Positions 1-12,268 of a stretch of DNA of 64,000 nucleotides are shown here, piece by piece; the stretch's first letter is position 1, and the number at the start of each line of letters is the position of its first letter. Under the pieces are notes generated by a model. It worked only from the letters and a program-made list of their open reading frames with translations, was not told the origin of the DNA and ran no database searches. The position numbers were made by a program, and so were the translations under genes. Source of the DNA: Colletotrichum lupini (taxonomy: Eukaryota > Ascomycota > Sordariomycetes > Glomerellales > Glomerellaceae); assembly GCF_023278565.1 (NCBI RefSeq), contig NC_064675.1:930001-994000 (forward strand), read 5' to 3'.

Positions 1-502
1 AGATCGTTGCCAAGCGTTAGCGACCTTGAGGAGGTCCGTCATGTCGCCAAGAATCTGGTGCAATGTGGCGATTCTATCAAGAAATATCGAATGGAAAAGG
101 TTAGTAAGAGTTAGGCAAACCAGTAGATACATGAAAACTTACCACATACATCAGAAACCAGGTGATAACAAGTATAACTGGAGGCAGAAACGCAGCTTTT
201 CGTAAAAGAGTACGAGGTACTCTTGAAATACTCGAAATACCGAGAAATAGGTACAGTATAAGAGAAAAGCTGACCAAGTTAACAAAGAAGCAGCTTTCTA
301 TTCCTTGGAGGGGACAGGGCCCAGGCGAGAAGAAGCCGAATTGAGGAGGGATGCGTAAATAATCCGTTTGAATCTCGAAGCATCGCTCACCGAGAGTTCG
401 AAACAACGGCTTATTGTAGTCTCGAATAGGATCAGTGGCGAGAGCCCATCGATAGATCTCATAACTCCCATCTATTAGGAATGCGAAGGTTGCGCTGTTC
501 AT
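1..502 (-). CDS. Partial unidentified gene, probably membrane protein, running off the left edge
   Basis: The minus-strand frame opens with ATG at 502 and reads about 117 codons to a good donor (GTATGT) whose last exonic base is 150. An acceptor (GATAG) follows with exon resumption at 73, so the intron is 74-149 and contains a CTAAC branch-like site. After the splice the frame reads I-I-A-T-L-H-Q-I-L-G-D-M-T-D-L-L and continues past base 1. Two hydrophobic stretches are visible near the end of the first exon, which suggests membrane segments, although part of that stretch could be another unrecognised intron. I do not recognise the family. The start is uncertain and the gene is truncated by the window edge. 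Seen: frame and splice signals. Inferred: that it is a real gene. Confidence 0.4.
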
Positions 503-1500
503 TGCCAGGCAATCTTGGAGCCTAGATCCAGACTTGAACCTCGTGTAAGGTAAGTAATTGGGGTGCGTTGATTTTGAATTGAATAACAGGATAAAGGCAG
601 GGTAGCCGTTGTATCGCGAAAGTGTGATCTTTATTGGGACGTATTAGGGGTCGAGGAACGACGATGTCAGAAACCTTTAGTGGGAGGCTTTAGTAGGGAC
701 GATGAATGGTTCGGAAGTGCGTGTACATGAAATGGTTTGGCAGGATTCATCAACAGACTGCTTATTTATAAAGGCCTGCCGCTACCGTTGTGGCCGATTC
801 TGTCGTGTAAGCTTTGGACATTGAAAAGCTTAACGCTACCACATTTCGCGTGTTGTGTCTTGTCCATAGTCACCCCACGTTACAGTAATCCAATTGTTGG
901 ATTACGAGGCAGAAAAGGGGCCCTATTAGGTAGTTAGGTAGGGGTGGTAGGTAGGCAGTCTGGGCCCGTGCAGACGGACCCTTCCACCTACCTATACCCA
1001 CTGAGGGACCGCGGGCTCTGCCCACGATCTTCCACTCCTACACACACGCAATAGACCTATACTGACCTATTGACCTAGTCGCGACCGAAAGGTCTGACCT
1101 GCCTACGTGTATACCAACACCAATCGTCGTGCTTGGGGCCTTGAGGGCCAGGGCGAAGTCATCTCTAGACAGCGTAACTTACCTGACGGCCATCAGGGTT
1201 GTTGTTGAGAAGTCTCCTTCAGCCACGTTCTCACTACTAGGTGATTGAAGAGTATGGTCTCTGATAGGGCAGGCTACCTTGAAAAAGGACTGTATATTGA
1301 ATGTATTATGAACTGTGTATTTCGTTCAATGCTTGTTGAACATAAAGGACGACGACATGCTTGGAGGTCCAGATGGACTGTGCCTCCCCTAAGCATGATG
1401 AGAAAAGCATCCATAAATGGGCAAATGGAAAAACACATTCCAAATGGCAAGAGATTGGATTTTGCACCACCCTATCTAGTAAAGATGCCTTGAAGCAGCG
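503..1500. other. No gene recognised
   Basis: This stretch holds only short unsupported reading frames. It includes GGTAGG-type simple sequence around 927-960 but nothing I can name. Confidence 0.5.
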
Positions 1501-1501
1501 G

Positions 1502-4178
1502 GTAATTCAGCTACACCTCGCCGGCAGAGTGGCCATATAAGCTGAGACACCCGTTTCTAGATCTTATGACGAAGCAAACGACGACAAAGCGACGGATGCC
1601 TTCTATCTTACAGACCACACGTTGATTGAGCAAGCTTTACAAGCGCTAGAGAGCATGGACATGAAACTACCGATAGTAACATCACGGGACAACCCAAAGC
1701 CGAGAGTTTATACTTCGAAAGTCGTTCAGCAAAACCTCATCAAGAGATTCACCACACAGAATCCAGTGTCCCAGAAGAGAATGCTCGCAGTTTCACGAAC
1801 TCCATCAAACACACGCTTCTATTTCCGCACAAAAGACGCAGCGCTGTTTCGTGCCATGGAAAAGGGTCTTTTTGACGAATCATCCTCGAGTGAAGTTTCT
1901 CAAGAAGGCTGGGATAAGATGATCGAAGTCTGGAAGAACACCGTCGACTGTCAAAAGCTGCATGAGGATAATACCGATGTCGATTGGAACGAGCCGCTAT
2001 GCTTTGCATTATCGATTGCCATAGCGCGCAACCAGAAGTCAATGAATACATGGGCACCGGAAGATATGTCAGAGCACGCTTTGGCATTTTTACTTGAGAG
2101 AAACGGGTTGTTCCCAGGAGAACTTGATCAGCAAGGCTCGCCTTGCATGTACAAGGACGGGTTTGCACGAGACAATTTATGCCGAGTTACCTTCGAAATC
2201 TCGTACCTTTTTGGGAAGCACTCTTCTCCTCTCGGGGTCAAGCCTGAAATTGTCAAGGGTTCCCAAGAGACCAGTCAGACAGACGATACGAAGTCCCAAA
2301 GCTCCAAATATTCATCTCAGCCGGAATTCAACAGGAAGATTCTTTCACTTCTCAAAGATCTCACGCAACAGAACCGAGATAAAAACGACAAGAAGGCCTC
2401 TAGTTCTTCCATGAAGCGCCACTTCTGATTCGGCAATACAATAGAGCTACAAAACATTGTCGAGCTTGAAGACGAATGGCTGTACAACAAACCCCTCTTT
2501 TCCAGCCAAGATGCTTTGGGCATGTCAAAGACAACTGATGACACGCCTATTCTGGGTGTTTTGATCGATGTGCCCAAGGCTGGCAAAGGAGCAGAGGTTA
2601 GGAAGGAAGACTCTCGGTCGGTAAAGATATCTAGGGTCAGCACAATGGAAAACCTTTCGGACCGGAGGGTCAGAACGCCCAAAGATGCCAAGAAAAGACT
2701 CTGGGCCATGTTCTCCGCTGGACCGGATGATATCACTCATTGTGAGAACACTGTTGGACCAGATCCCATTACGCAGCACCAGATGGCCAACTTCCACCAG
2801 AGCCACAAATCTTTTGAAAAATATTTTGACGAGGAGACTGTGGCAAAGCTGAGTACATGAACGACTGAGCTTCACTTGTCATTCTACGACATTCTTGAGG
2901 GAAACAAATCTCAGAAAGAACCGCAGGATACAGGGGATCTAAGCCTGCCGCCTACAGAAGCAAAGCTTGTCGATACCTTCCTGACGAGAGTTCCCACAAG
3001 CTGTCACATTGAAGGGGACTTTTTTGATCGATACTGGACCTGTCGCTACTGGGAATTAGATCAACACTGGAAGAAAAGCGACGGCTCACATACGAACAGT
3101 CTTGATGTAAAAGACCTAGAACTGTTACTAGCAGAGGTTGAAGAACATCCAGACAGAATAACACAAAACGAAGATGCTTCCCAAAGGGATGAAGAAATCA
3201 GAACACATATCCGGACACATATAAGAACTCTCCAAGACGATGACCACTCGTCAATCACGGATGAAGATCGTAGCCAGAGGTCCACAGAGCCTGACATGCA
3301 TATCAGCAGGACTGTGGTCGAAGCGATGATGACTCTTATGCTCAAGACTGAGAAGGAACCCACGGCTCAAGGTTTACAGAAAGATTCTTGGAAACAAAGA
3401 CGAGTCCTGGAGCTTTTTCTCGTGAGGAGAATACTCAAAAATATGTTCAAAAGCTAGGACAAAATCCTGAAGATGGCTCGATCCAGCATCGAAAAGGTGA
3501 ACTCACTGGCTGTCGAGCATAATAAACAAGGTGATTTCGACAAATTTGACTTCAACGACATTCGAGTCGCCCGCAGGTGTTCCAGCAAGTTCAAGACGTC
3601 CTTCAAATGGCAGAAGGAGATCTGGCGGGGAATTTGGCACAGATGGAGTTATGGCGCACTCGGGAAAAAGACCGTCAGGCAGAAGAGCCGCGATGGACCT
3701 TGAACGACGAAAACCGTTACCGAGTTATCATTTGAAACTGCGTGTTTCGAATGAACACGATGTTCAGAAGCCGAAGCGGATTTATCTGGAAATTGCGAGT
3801 TTGAATGAGCTTCTTGCGAAAAGGTTAGAGGTCATGCGGAACGATCTGGAACAGCGTCGGGCGAACGACACCCAGAAGTTTACCTACGTTACTGTCGTGT
3901 TTCTACCTCTAGGTTTCGCAACTGGGGTGTTCAGCATGAGCGGTGTACCCGCTGGTCAAACCCTCGTTGGTATGGTGTTCACCGTGATCGTGTCTTTGGC
4001 TGTCACTGCACTGATGCTAGTTGTCACGCAGGCGTTCGACTCTAGGACACTCACCAAGTGGCGAAAGCAGGCCATTGAGGCTGTATCTGCATTCTCCAAG
4101 AACTTACAGACCATACAGAAGAAGAAGCTGGCGGACCCGGAGAGGGCAGACGCTTCAAGGTTGGGTGGTGGGGCTTAG
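1502..4178 (+). pseudogene. Broken CorA-like Mg2+ transporter gene
   Basis: One reading frame runs almost continuously from about 1541 to 3470 but is cut by stops at 2426-2428 (TGA), 2858-2860 (TGA) and 3455-3457 (TAG). Coding sense then shifts to a second frame (about 3580-3720, reading A-E-G-D-L-A-G-N-L-A-Q-M-E-L-W) and to a third frame (about 3730-4178). The third carries a CorA-type C-terminus: a long helix ending R-R-A-N-D-T-Q-K-F-T-Y-V-T-V, the first membrane helix with F-S-M-S-G in place of the classical G-M-N loop, and a second membrane helix. CorA-like proteins of this fungal family are divalent-cation channels of the plasma membrane or vacuole. No splice signals repair the three stops and two frame changes, so I call it a pseudogene. 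The 5' end is unclear because the first in-frame ATG is well inside the frame. Confidence 0.65.
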
Positions 4179-7100
4179 GCTTCGAGAGAACGAAGAGCTT
4201 CGCTGTAGAGGAGAGCTTGAGAGCCTGGTGCCCGTCGCAGCGGTTCATAGATTGACCAGAGTCTTTGCTAGTTCGAGAAACGTAGCTTGATTGTTTTAGT
4301 TGGTCATTTTGTATTCCACACGCTGCAGTTGCTCACCTGGGCTTCCCGTAACCGCGTTTCCCTTCGCATCGTTGGTCTTTTCAATTGATTTGCTCAGGAT
4401 ACGATGCCACTTCTCTGTGCATTTGATGCTCCGACTGCATTCCCATAACTACATGTAACACCTCTGGCCTCCTAATTCACCACTCTCATTCCACAACTAG
4501 CCCAAAGAATTTGTCTTCCCCCAGCAGGGCAATGGAGGAACAGGTGATTGCGGCGTGATATGTAAAGTCGATACTGATGTCGGTTGCGACGCATCAGTGA
4601 CTCGGGCTGTTGGCCCGCGCCTCAGCGCTGCACCGAGCTTCTCCCTTCTGACGCGAAGGGCACTTCAACACCCCAATGCCAACATCGTTCGGAAGGAAAA
4701 GAGACTCGTCTGTCCCAATTGTAAAAACCTCTTTCAATACGTGTGAAATCGGCTCGCGTCACTGTCTTCGTAACACTCGGTTCTGATGCTAATGGCCTAT
4801 CGGGATAGACGGAAGAACCTCGGACTCGCCCATAGCTTAGTCGACCGAACAACTCTACTGTCACCGAATTTGATAAGCCCTCAATTCAATACCATCATTA
4901 ATACCATCCGTAACAAATCGAAGTCCATAGTACGAACGACCTGTATATAATCCAATCAAACTATCGCTCAGAATGGTCCGTAGGCCAAAGTTTTCTTCTA
5001 TTGAGTTGACGATCTCTGGGAATAGTTCAACATTTCTAGAGAGGTTGATCATGGGACATCATTTCCTGCTCAAGACCATCCCAAATAACATCTAGGACAC
5101 ATTTGGGAGCCCCTCAGAGGCAGACCCCGCGTTGCGCCTCCCCTCACCTTCCCCTGCCCAGCCAAGCTGCATCTAGTACTATCCCTTAAAATGGCGTGAT
5201 GGGGTCAACATGGCTGGCGGGAGGCAAGGGATATTGACAGCCACCCACGTTGCAATCACAACGTAGGGATTGGTGGAAAACGAGGGCGCAGGCGACGCTA
5301 CGAGCTAGCTCGCGCGGTGAATGCAAGCGCTACAGATGATGTCTTCCCAAGAGGAGGAAAGTATGAAGAGCTTAAGCATAACCAATCGTCATGCTCTCAC
5401 GAGGGGTCTCTTCAGGTCTCTACAGGAAGAGCCAGAGGAGCCAGCCCCGCGGATACCTACCGATCGAATGCAGCGGGAGGCGATGGGTTCTCTCTCGAGG
5501 AGAGCCGGCTGGGGTGTCCGCACCGGCGCCGTGGAGGCGGAGGGTCCAGAATCCAAAGCACGCAAGCACTCAGCTGCCGGCTTGCCCGGTGATCTCTCAT
5601 CCCGCGAGAATAATCTGCCGCAATTGCGAACTATCGCCAATGGATGTGTTCCAGCCTTCTCTTTACACGGACTAGAGCGGCACACTTCTTGATCCCGAGG
5701 AACAGATATCGAGCTACCTTGGCCCTGCGTTGGCTTCCTGCAACTCTTCTGCAAAGGAAGCTTTTGATCACACCCGGCGACTTGGTAGCCAATTCGCAAT
5801 CGCCTCGCTTCTGACGGTGCTGGGCGAAGAGAGGAGACATCCGATCACGCGGTTCGGATTGGGCTCCGTACCCTTCAGGTGCTGCCGCGTAGCTCAGGTG
5901 GGAAGTCGGGACGGTTTCTTCCAAAGACATTAGGCAAAAAAATGTCGAATCTTTTGCCATCTCGTTTCTGACAGGCGTCGCAATCATCGGCCAATCCAAT
6001 TAGCAATACCACGCGCGTCCGGCACTGTTGTTTAATTTCGGCGGCGTCAGCTTCGGCGCTTGACTCGTAAAGGGGGTTCGTCACTCCGTGTTTGACTGCT
6101 GTCACTCGCAAGTCGCAGAGCAGAGGAGACGACACGTCTTGGCAAATCAATGCTGTTGCGGATCTTGAAACCTTCCAATCGCCCATGCTTCAGGTACGAC
6201 GGTCTTGGCGTCCCATCGGGGCATCCGGCGGAAACATGAAGACAAGAGGGAAGACGAGGCTGCAAAAAAGGATGTTAGAGAGCTGAATTTCGGCGGGGCT
6301 CCGCAAAGAATTGGGACCCTTTGGAGTTGTCCGCCTTGACAAGCGTCTTGGGAGATGGAGACGAGAGGAGTCCCCTCACCCAAAGTTGGCTCGCCGGCCG
6401 TCGATCTCGGGCGTCGTTAGTCCTCCGTATTCCGAGTACCACTCTGGGAGAGTCTGGGGTTCCGTTTTTTGAATACGATGCGACGGCGCTGGCCAAGCAG
6501 CTTAGCAGAGCGGCGCCGTTCCCAGTGAGCGCATCCGTATTTCTGTTACTGCCAATGAGACTTGAGCAGTTCAGCTGGGCAAAAACACCACGATTTCTTA
6601 CGAGACCAGATCTTTGACGATGCGCCGCCTGACGTGGCCATGCATCGTGACGAAGAGCAGGGAACATCGCTACCACTTTCCGGCTGACGTCAAGGCCGCC
6701 CCGCGGGAGAGAACCATGTCTCGTCAGCTCATGGATTGCTCCATGTGTCTCAGTCAGAGAAAATCAGTTATCCCGAAGATGGCGAGAGTGCTGTCTTGGG
6801 AGTCCCACACCGGGCCCGCTCAAAGGCGACGAGCGTCATCTCCCCAGATATCATCGCGCACCTTCAGCGTCGCATCGCAGCTGGGGAGTGTTTGCTTCAA
6901 ACTTTCAAGGTGGTCTGGAAGAACAAAAAACAGGGACCTGTCACTGGATGGAGCTGCAGGCTGACGAGCGTTTCGGTGTAGTGGATGAATAAACGTCGGC
7001 TCATTTATCTGCACAATTGACAAAAGTTCATACAGAGCAGTAGAAAAAAGCCTCTTCCGTTGGTTGTGCTTCTAGCCGTCGATCATGAACCTGAGCTCAG

Positions 7101-8790
7101 CGACTTGCATCGGCAATGTACTCTGCGGTCAGTCAAGCGGTCAGGCTGCCCGGGAGGTGGGCAAGATGAGATGCCGCGCCGGGTCAGCACATACCTCCAT
7201 CCATCTTCTTCTCGTCTCTTTCGCCTCCCTTGCGCCCGACTATTGCTTGCTTCAGAATGGACTCAACCAGCGGTTGAGTGATCGCGGACAGTGATGCGAG
7301 AGAAACAGAACCAACAAAGCGATGCCCGCGATGCGACGTACGACACGACGCGGGGTTCCGGCAGGCTGGGGTATTCCTAGTCTACTGGGTCTTCTGGGGT
7401 CCTCTAGCTTTTTACAGCCAAGACCCAAGCATCTTGGCTCCCCCCTCTAAAGATGGAAAAGACGAAAGATTGGGATCCCACGTCCCCTGTAGGATACGGG
7501 TTGCGGCGGCGTCGGAGACTTCTCATGGAGCACTGGGTTGGTCCCAGTATAATGGTTCCTATTCTACCGGCCCTGTCTCTCCAAGACTCTCCAAGACCAG
7601 ATTGATTAAGCAACCACCCCCAGTCACAGGGCCTGTCAAGACTTCAGGACAGTCCCAAGAATCGAACTCTATCAGCAGACCTCGCTCAACCTGCACGGCA
7701 GAAACGAGTTCGTCCCTTTTGTCGCGCCGTGAATCGTGGCGCTGCGCACTATGCTTGTTTCAGCCTCTGTCTCCGAGCACCGGCCATTTAATTCTCGCTC
7801 TCTATAGCTTTTGTGTAGGGAGACAGTTTGGACATAGGCTGCGGACGACGATGAAGCGGGCTCTGCATGGGTCTGCAGCAGTAAAGCGAGGAACGCGACG
7901 TGAACAACTCCCGACGGTCCTCGAGGACATGCGTTTCCACGGGGCGCAATGTGGTGAACAGGGGTCCTTTTCTGACCGGTCTGTCAGCAGCTGCATCATG
8001 GGGAGCACTCCTCTCTTCTCTCACTCAACTTTTCTCAAGCTCTTATTCAACGAGTCCGGCGGTCGCATTGCCAAGCCACTATGCACCGAGAGACCCGATC
8101 ATGACAGGGGACCATCAGAAAGAAACTGTCAAGGAAGGCCTGGGCCGCTGAGACTCGGCTTTGCTGTCTGCCCATCTTCTCTGATGGGGGGTGAACAACA
8201 GCAGTAGCTGACGGACGAGACCACGACAGGCCAAGCTTCATCGTCACAACATGACAAGTTCTGAAGGCGGGAAGCGCACTCGTTGCTCAATGCGCCTAGG
8301 CGGCGGCGCAGGAAGAGAAAGAGAGAGCCAAGATATCGTCGTCTTACGCGGGGCCATTCCGATATTTCAGGGTTCTCGAGGTCACGCTGTACGGCGTTCA
8401 TAGGGCCATGAGGTCCCATCCTACGAGAATTGACGACACCCCCCCCCAGTTCCTGCATCGCAGCAAAGTTCCACGACGTCCTCGTATTTCACGCCCGGCC
8501 GAGAGATGGGTTCCCCTAAGGGCTTTGGACGATCGCCATCCAGAGAGACTCCAGAGAGCCCATCTGCGAGCCAGTCGCAGTCTGCGGTTGGGCCTTGGCA
8601 CACGTCCCTGGTGCATTGGGCATGCCTGGCTTAAGTTCAGAGTCAACAAATGGAAGACAAAAAGTGAGAGCATGCGAACAGGTTCATCCTCTCGCTCAGC
8701 GACTCAGCAACTCAGCTCCGTTGTCGTCTTACCACACCAGCCAGGGGTCGTCCCCCTCTCCTTCGTCCACTTCCGTCCCTCCCTCTTCCA

Positions 8791-8840
8791 AGTCCATCCC
8801 CCCCCCCCTCGCGCGCGCGCGTGTGTGCGTGAGAGACACA
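8791..8840. repeat. C-run followed by CG/GT microsatellite
   Basis: A run of C at about 8799-8808 is followed by alternating CG and GT dinucleotides to about 8830. This is a low-complexity tract with alternating purine-pyrimidine character. Confidence 0.75.
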
Positions 8841-10009
8841 AAACTGTGAGCAGCGTGGCAGCTAGGTACTATCAAATGCTAAGCGCTTTCCGTATTCCGC
8901 CCCAGGCAGACGGACAACGACTCGCACTAGCACGATGTAACTTAATCCTCAGCGCAGTGCCCTACTGGGAAGCGACGTCGAGGTAATCGGCGGGACGATC
9001 TATGGTTATCCGCGAGGGTGGAGAGGTTGGCAGGCATTCGGATCCCCAGCCTCCACGCTTCCGCAGCCCGTGGTGGTATTCCTGGAAATCCTGGAGACGC
9101 TTGACGGCCCTAAGGGCAATTAAGCCCCAGAGACATGGCAGAGAGCCAGAGAGAGAGCCTCGTTCGGCATTTCTCCGTCTTTGCTATTGCCGGATCACCT
9201 CAGCACCAGCAGTACCGCGCCACAATGCAACAGTCTGTGTCGTTGCTGTTGCTGCTGCCTCCAGTATTGAGCGAATCGAGTCGCCTTTCTTTCTCGGGCC
9301 GTTTACTTTCCATCTGCAGAAAGCACACGCCTTTCTTCTGCGACCAGGTCCTGGTTCCCGTGCTGCGACGAAAGGGGGCCCCTTCGATTCTTCGAGGGGA
9401 ACCCCTCGTTACAGTATCGGAAACACGTTTTCATTCTTTCTCTCTCGTCGAGGACGCGCACCACGTTTCTGTCCATTTTGGCGTCTTCGTCTTCTTCTGG
9501 GCGGAAAAAGACCCCCAGCCTCGAAGAAAACACCACATGCGCGGCCTTTGTCCCGCAACGGCGCCCCAATAGCTTTGCAACCAAAGCAAGACAAACCTCA
9601 AAGGTCCATCCCGAGACAGTATCGAGCGGCGCTTGTGGCTGACTCCACCCCGTTTACCTCTGGCTGAACGCTCGCAACTTGGTTCGTCGTGGGCGTAAAT
9701 AGGTACCTCGCAGGTCTGCACCAAAAGCTTACCGTTTTGCTTGGCTCCGTTCACGCCACATCCCAGCCATCTCCGATGTGCTGCCCAACCTGCCTGGTTT
9801 TTCCATCTTTCGCTGCTACATGGACATTATGGCGCTCTGGTTGCGCCGCCGTTCGGGCGAAAGCAACTGATACCTTTTTCGAGCAGGAAACCTGGTCGAG
9901 GATGACAGAATGACAGACGTCTCGAGCCAGCGCTCGAGCTGTTCCCTTCCATCCACATCCCGAAGTACCTACATGCGTTACGATTTCCCTTTTTCTTGCT
10001 GGTCGCCTC

Positions 10010-10026
10010 TTTTTTTTTTTTTTTTT
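10010..10026. repeat. Poly(T) tract, 17 nt
   Basis: Uninterrupted T from 10010 to 10026, within the region upstream of the deacetylase gene. Confidence 0.9.
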
Positions 10027-10357
10027 GCAAAATACCCTGTTCTGCGTCTGCCTACAGGAGGGTGATCCCTTCCGTCCAGTCAGCTTACATGCTTCTAAGC
10101 CTCTTGACGTCAAAACGCGCCGGGGATCTTCTCCCCCCACGGCACATCATCAGTCCCCGTCGTTGCTCTCAAGTTACCCTGCCCATCATCATACCTGCAG
10201 CACCGTGGTTCGTATCGGAGCCTCATCGGGTGCTATTCCTCGTGCCCGCCAAGGCTCTATGGCAGCCTAGGGCTGAGCGGCCAGTCCGTCGTAAGGACGA
10301 TGGCACGCGAAGGACGAGGGGCAAGCAAGTGCTGCTGCTGCGCGATCCGAAAGGCGG

Positions 10358-10386
10358 GATGAATGGATGGATAGATGGATGGATGG
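10358..10386. repeat. GGAT/GAAT tetranucleotide repeat
   Basis: Imperfect tandem GGAT/GAAT units over about 29 bases. It is a simple sequence repeat of low interest. Confidence 0.8.
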
Positions 10387-10657
10387 GGCACCGTCTTTGG
10401 TCCGCAGTCGTCCCGTTTTCTCAAACCCACTCCCACGATGAGGCAGGTTGACTATCCAGTCCGTCCACCACCCCGCCGCCAGGCTGTGCCGTGCGGGTTC
10501 TCTACCTTCTAGCGTATTTCTCATTAGACTCTATTCTAGGTACGGAGATGGGTCGACCCATACGTGAACTCTTGGCTTGGGCCCAGCTTCAACTTTGACC
10601 GTCAACTGTTCCATGTTTCCCTGTTCAAACCTATCTCCGTTGCGTCCCAAGTTTGGG

Positions 10658-10800
10658 TCATATAAGTCGTCTTTTCCCCCTCCCCTTCTACCCAACCTCT
10701 CGACTCTACTTCATCCTACATCCAGCACTCACAGCCAAGATCAATCAAGCATCTTGTAGCTTAATATCTACTCACGTCCGAGTCCCCCAGTTTCACTGAC
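10658..10800 (+). promoter_or_regulatory. Putative core promoter of the deacetylase gene
   Basis: A TATA-like TATAAG lies at about 10661-10666. It is followed by strongly pyrimidine-rich sequence (CCCCCTCCCCTTC and similar) leading towards the ATG at 10855. A TATA element with a CT-rich start region is a common arrangement for highly expressed filamentous-fungal genes. The assignment rests on position only. Confidence 0.4.
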
Positions 10801-10854
10801 ATCTCATCCTTCCCTGTCACTCAACCTCCCCCTACTCATCAGCCAACCGATACC

Positions 10855-11658
10855 ATGCATTTCTCAACTGTTGTTGGCGCCGCTGCACTGGCTACCCTCG
10901 CCAACGCAAGGTACGTTCCCGCTCACCCTTCTTGGCCTCGGACACAGACATGAAACTGACATCACTCTCACAGCCCTCTCGTCCGCCGTCAAGGTCCCGC
11001 CGTCGGCCAGGTTATCTCCAAGTGCACACAGAACGGCGTCGTCGCCCTCACCTTTGACGATGGCCCCTTCACCTACACCTCCCAGCTGCTCGACACCCTC
11101 GCCGCAAACAACGTCAAGGCCACCTTCTTCGTCAACGGCAACAACTGGGGCAACATCGAGACGGCACCCGGCCCGGACAACATCCGCCGCATGAAGGCCG
11201 AGGGCCACCTCGTCGGTTCCCACACCTACTCCCACCCGGACCTGAGCACCCTCTCCTCGGCGGACCGCATCTCTCAGATGACCCAGCTCGAGGACGCAAC
11301 CCGCCGTATTGCCGGCTTCGCGCCCAAGTACATGCGCGCGCCGTTCCTCTCCTGCGACGCCGCATGCCTGAGCGATATGGCCAGCCTGGGCTACCACGTC
11401 ATCGACACCAGCCTCGATACGAAGGATTACGAGAACGACACCCCCGAGACCACGCACATCTCGGCTGAGAAGTTCAACAACGAGCTCAGCGCCGACGCCG
11501 CGGGCAACAGCTACATTGTTCTCTCCCACGACGTCCATCAGCAGACTGTCGTTTCTCTGGTCCAGAAGATGATCGACAACCTCAAGTCCAAGGGATACCG
11601 CGCCGTCACCGTCGGAGAGTGCCTCGGCGACGCTCCCGAGAACTGGTACAAGGCCTAG
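10855..11658 (+). CDS. Secreted chitin/polysaccharide deacetylase (carbohydrate esterase family 4)
   Basis: Exons 10855-10910 and 10974-11658, with intron 10911-10973 (GTACGT donor, CTGAC branch-like site, CAG acceptor), encode 246 residues. The first ~19 residues form a signal peptide ending A-N-A-S. The NodB homology domain follows: T-F-D-D-G-P carries the catalytic and metal-binding aspartates, S-H-T-Y-S-H-P supplies the two metal histidines, R-A-P-F is motif 3, and I-V-L-S-H-D-V-H near the C-terminus is the motif-5 region. Members remove N-acetyl groups from chitin or related polymers, producing chitosan in the wall or on released oligomers. The protein is short, with no visible chitin-binding module or GPI signal, so it is probably released as a single-domain enzyme. 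Substrate choice cannot be read from sequence. Confidence in family is high. Confidence 0.93.
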
Positions 11659-12151
11659 AGTCCCTGTGCCTCGTGGTGAAAGTTCGTGAGAAGAGTGAGA
11701 AATTGGTAAAAATGGCATGGAGCATCGCATTGAGAATTTCTGGACAAGGTTTCGTTGGATTACACTTGCTTGTTTCCGCCGGCTATGCGTACATACACAC
11801 ATGGGTGGATATACCAGGGACACCCCATCGGCGCACGTCATTTCGTGGAGATACCAATGTTTAATCAAATTACTAGTACCTCGTATAAGTCTTTCAGCGT
11901 GTTTGCGTCGTGCATCAGTCTTTAACCCCCGGCCACTCATCAGTTTCTTCCCGCCCGGGCTGATGGTCTCAATTCTCGTGTAAGTCAGATAAGGCAGCCC
12001 CGCCACCACGTTGTCTTCACAACCTAAGACTACACCCGCCTCGAGACCACAACCCCGACATCTCTGCATCTCACTCTACGCAATTCATTATGAGACTATA
12101 GTGTACCGTTTCACTTCCGTCGATGAGTAGGCAATTATCTCAGTTCGCTTC
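11659..12151. other. Intergenic, 3' side of the deacetylase gene
   Basis: It contains the deacetylase 3' region and the sequence upstream of the tRNA gene. The plus-strand short frames have no supporting features. Confidence 0.6.
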
Positions 12152-12268
12152 GGTCCGGTGGCTCAACTGATAAGGCGTCTGACTTCGGTTTACTTCGCGA
12201 ATAGAGAAATCCCCATGGATTTTCGGAATCGGATCAGAAGATTGCGGGTTCGAGCCCCGTCTGGATCG
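12152..12268 (+). tRNA. tRNA-Arg (anticodon UCG) with a 44-nt intron
   Basis: The 5' acceptor strand GGTCCGG pairs with CTGGATC at 12261-12267, with G:T wobbles. The D-arm contains GCTCAACTGATAAGG. The anticodon stem TCTGA (12178-12182) pairs with TCAGA (12234-12238). The seven-base loop is C-T-T-C-G-G-A with anticodon TCG at 12185-12187. The intron (12189-12232) sits one base 3' of the anticodon, the standard position for nuclear tRNA introns, and contains a CGA (12198-12200) able to pair with the anticodon. The T-arm is GCGGG, TTCGAGC, CCCGT. The tRNA decodes CGA-family arginine codons. Confidence 0.92.

Larger units (their letters stand above)
4179..10650. other. Long gene-poor region
   Basis: About 6.5 kb of normal base composition without a gene I can support. 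Reading frames of up to 309 codons occur (for example 7278-8207), but they lack an ATG start, a recognisable domain and splice signals, and overlap each other on both strands. A short minus-strand frame at 4861-5052 starting with ATG looks protein-like (M-I-N-L-S-R-N-V-E-L-F-P-E-I) and could be a remnant. The second half may be the extended regulatory region of the deacetylase gene. Confidence 0.45.

Noticed and set aside
7278..8207. 309-codon plus-strand open frame
   Set aside because: It begins with GTG rather than ATG. The translation is low in recognisable structure and overlaps several other open frames in GC-rich sequence; it is probably a chance frame.
10358..10386. Possible minisatellite or CRISPR-like array
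   Set aside because: It is a short tetranucleotide repeat without spacers, and the host is a eukaryote.
10864..12069. 401-codon minus-strand open frame
   Set aside because: It is antisense to the chitin deacetylase, whose catalytic motifs, signal peptide and intron are clear on the plus strand.
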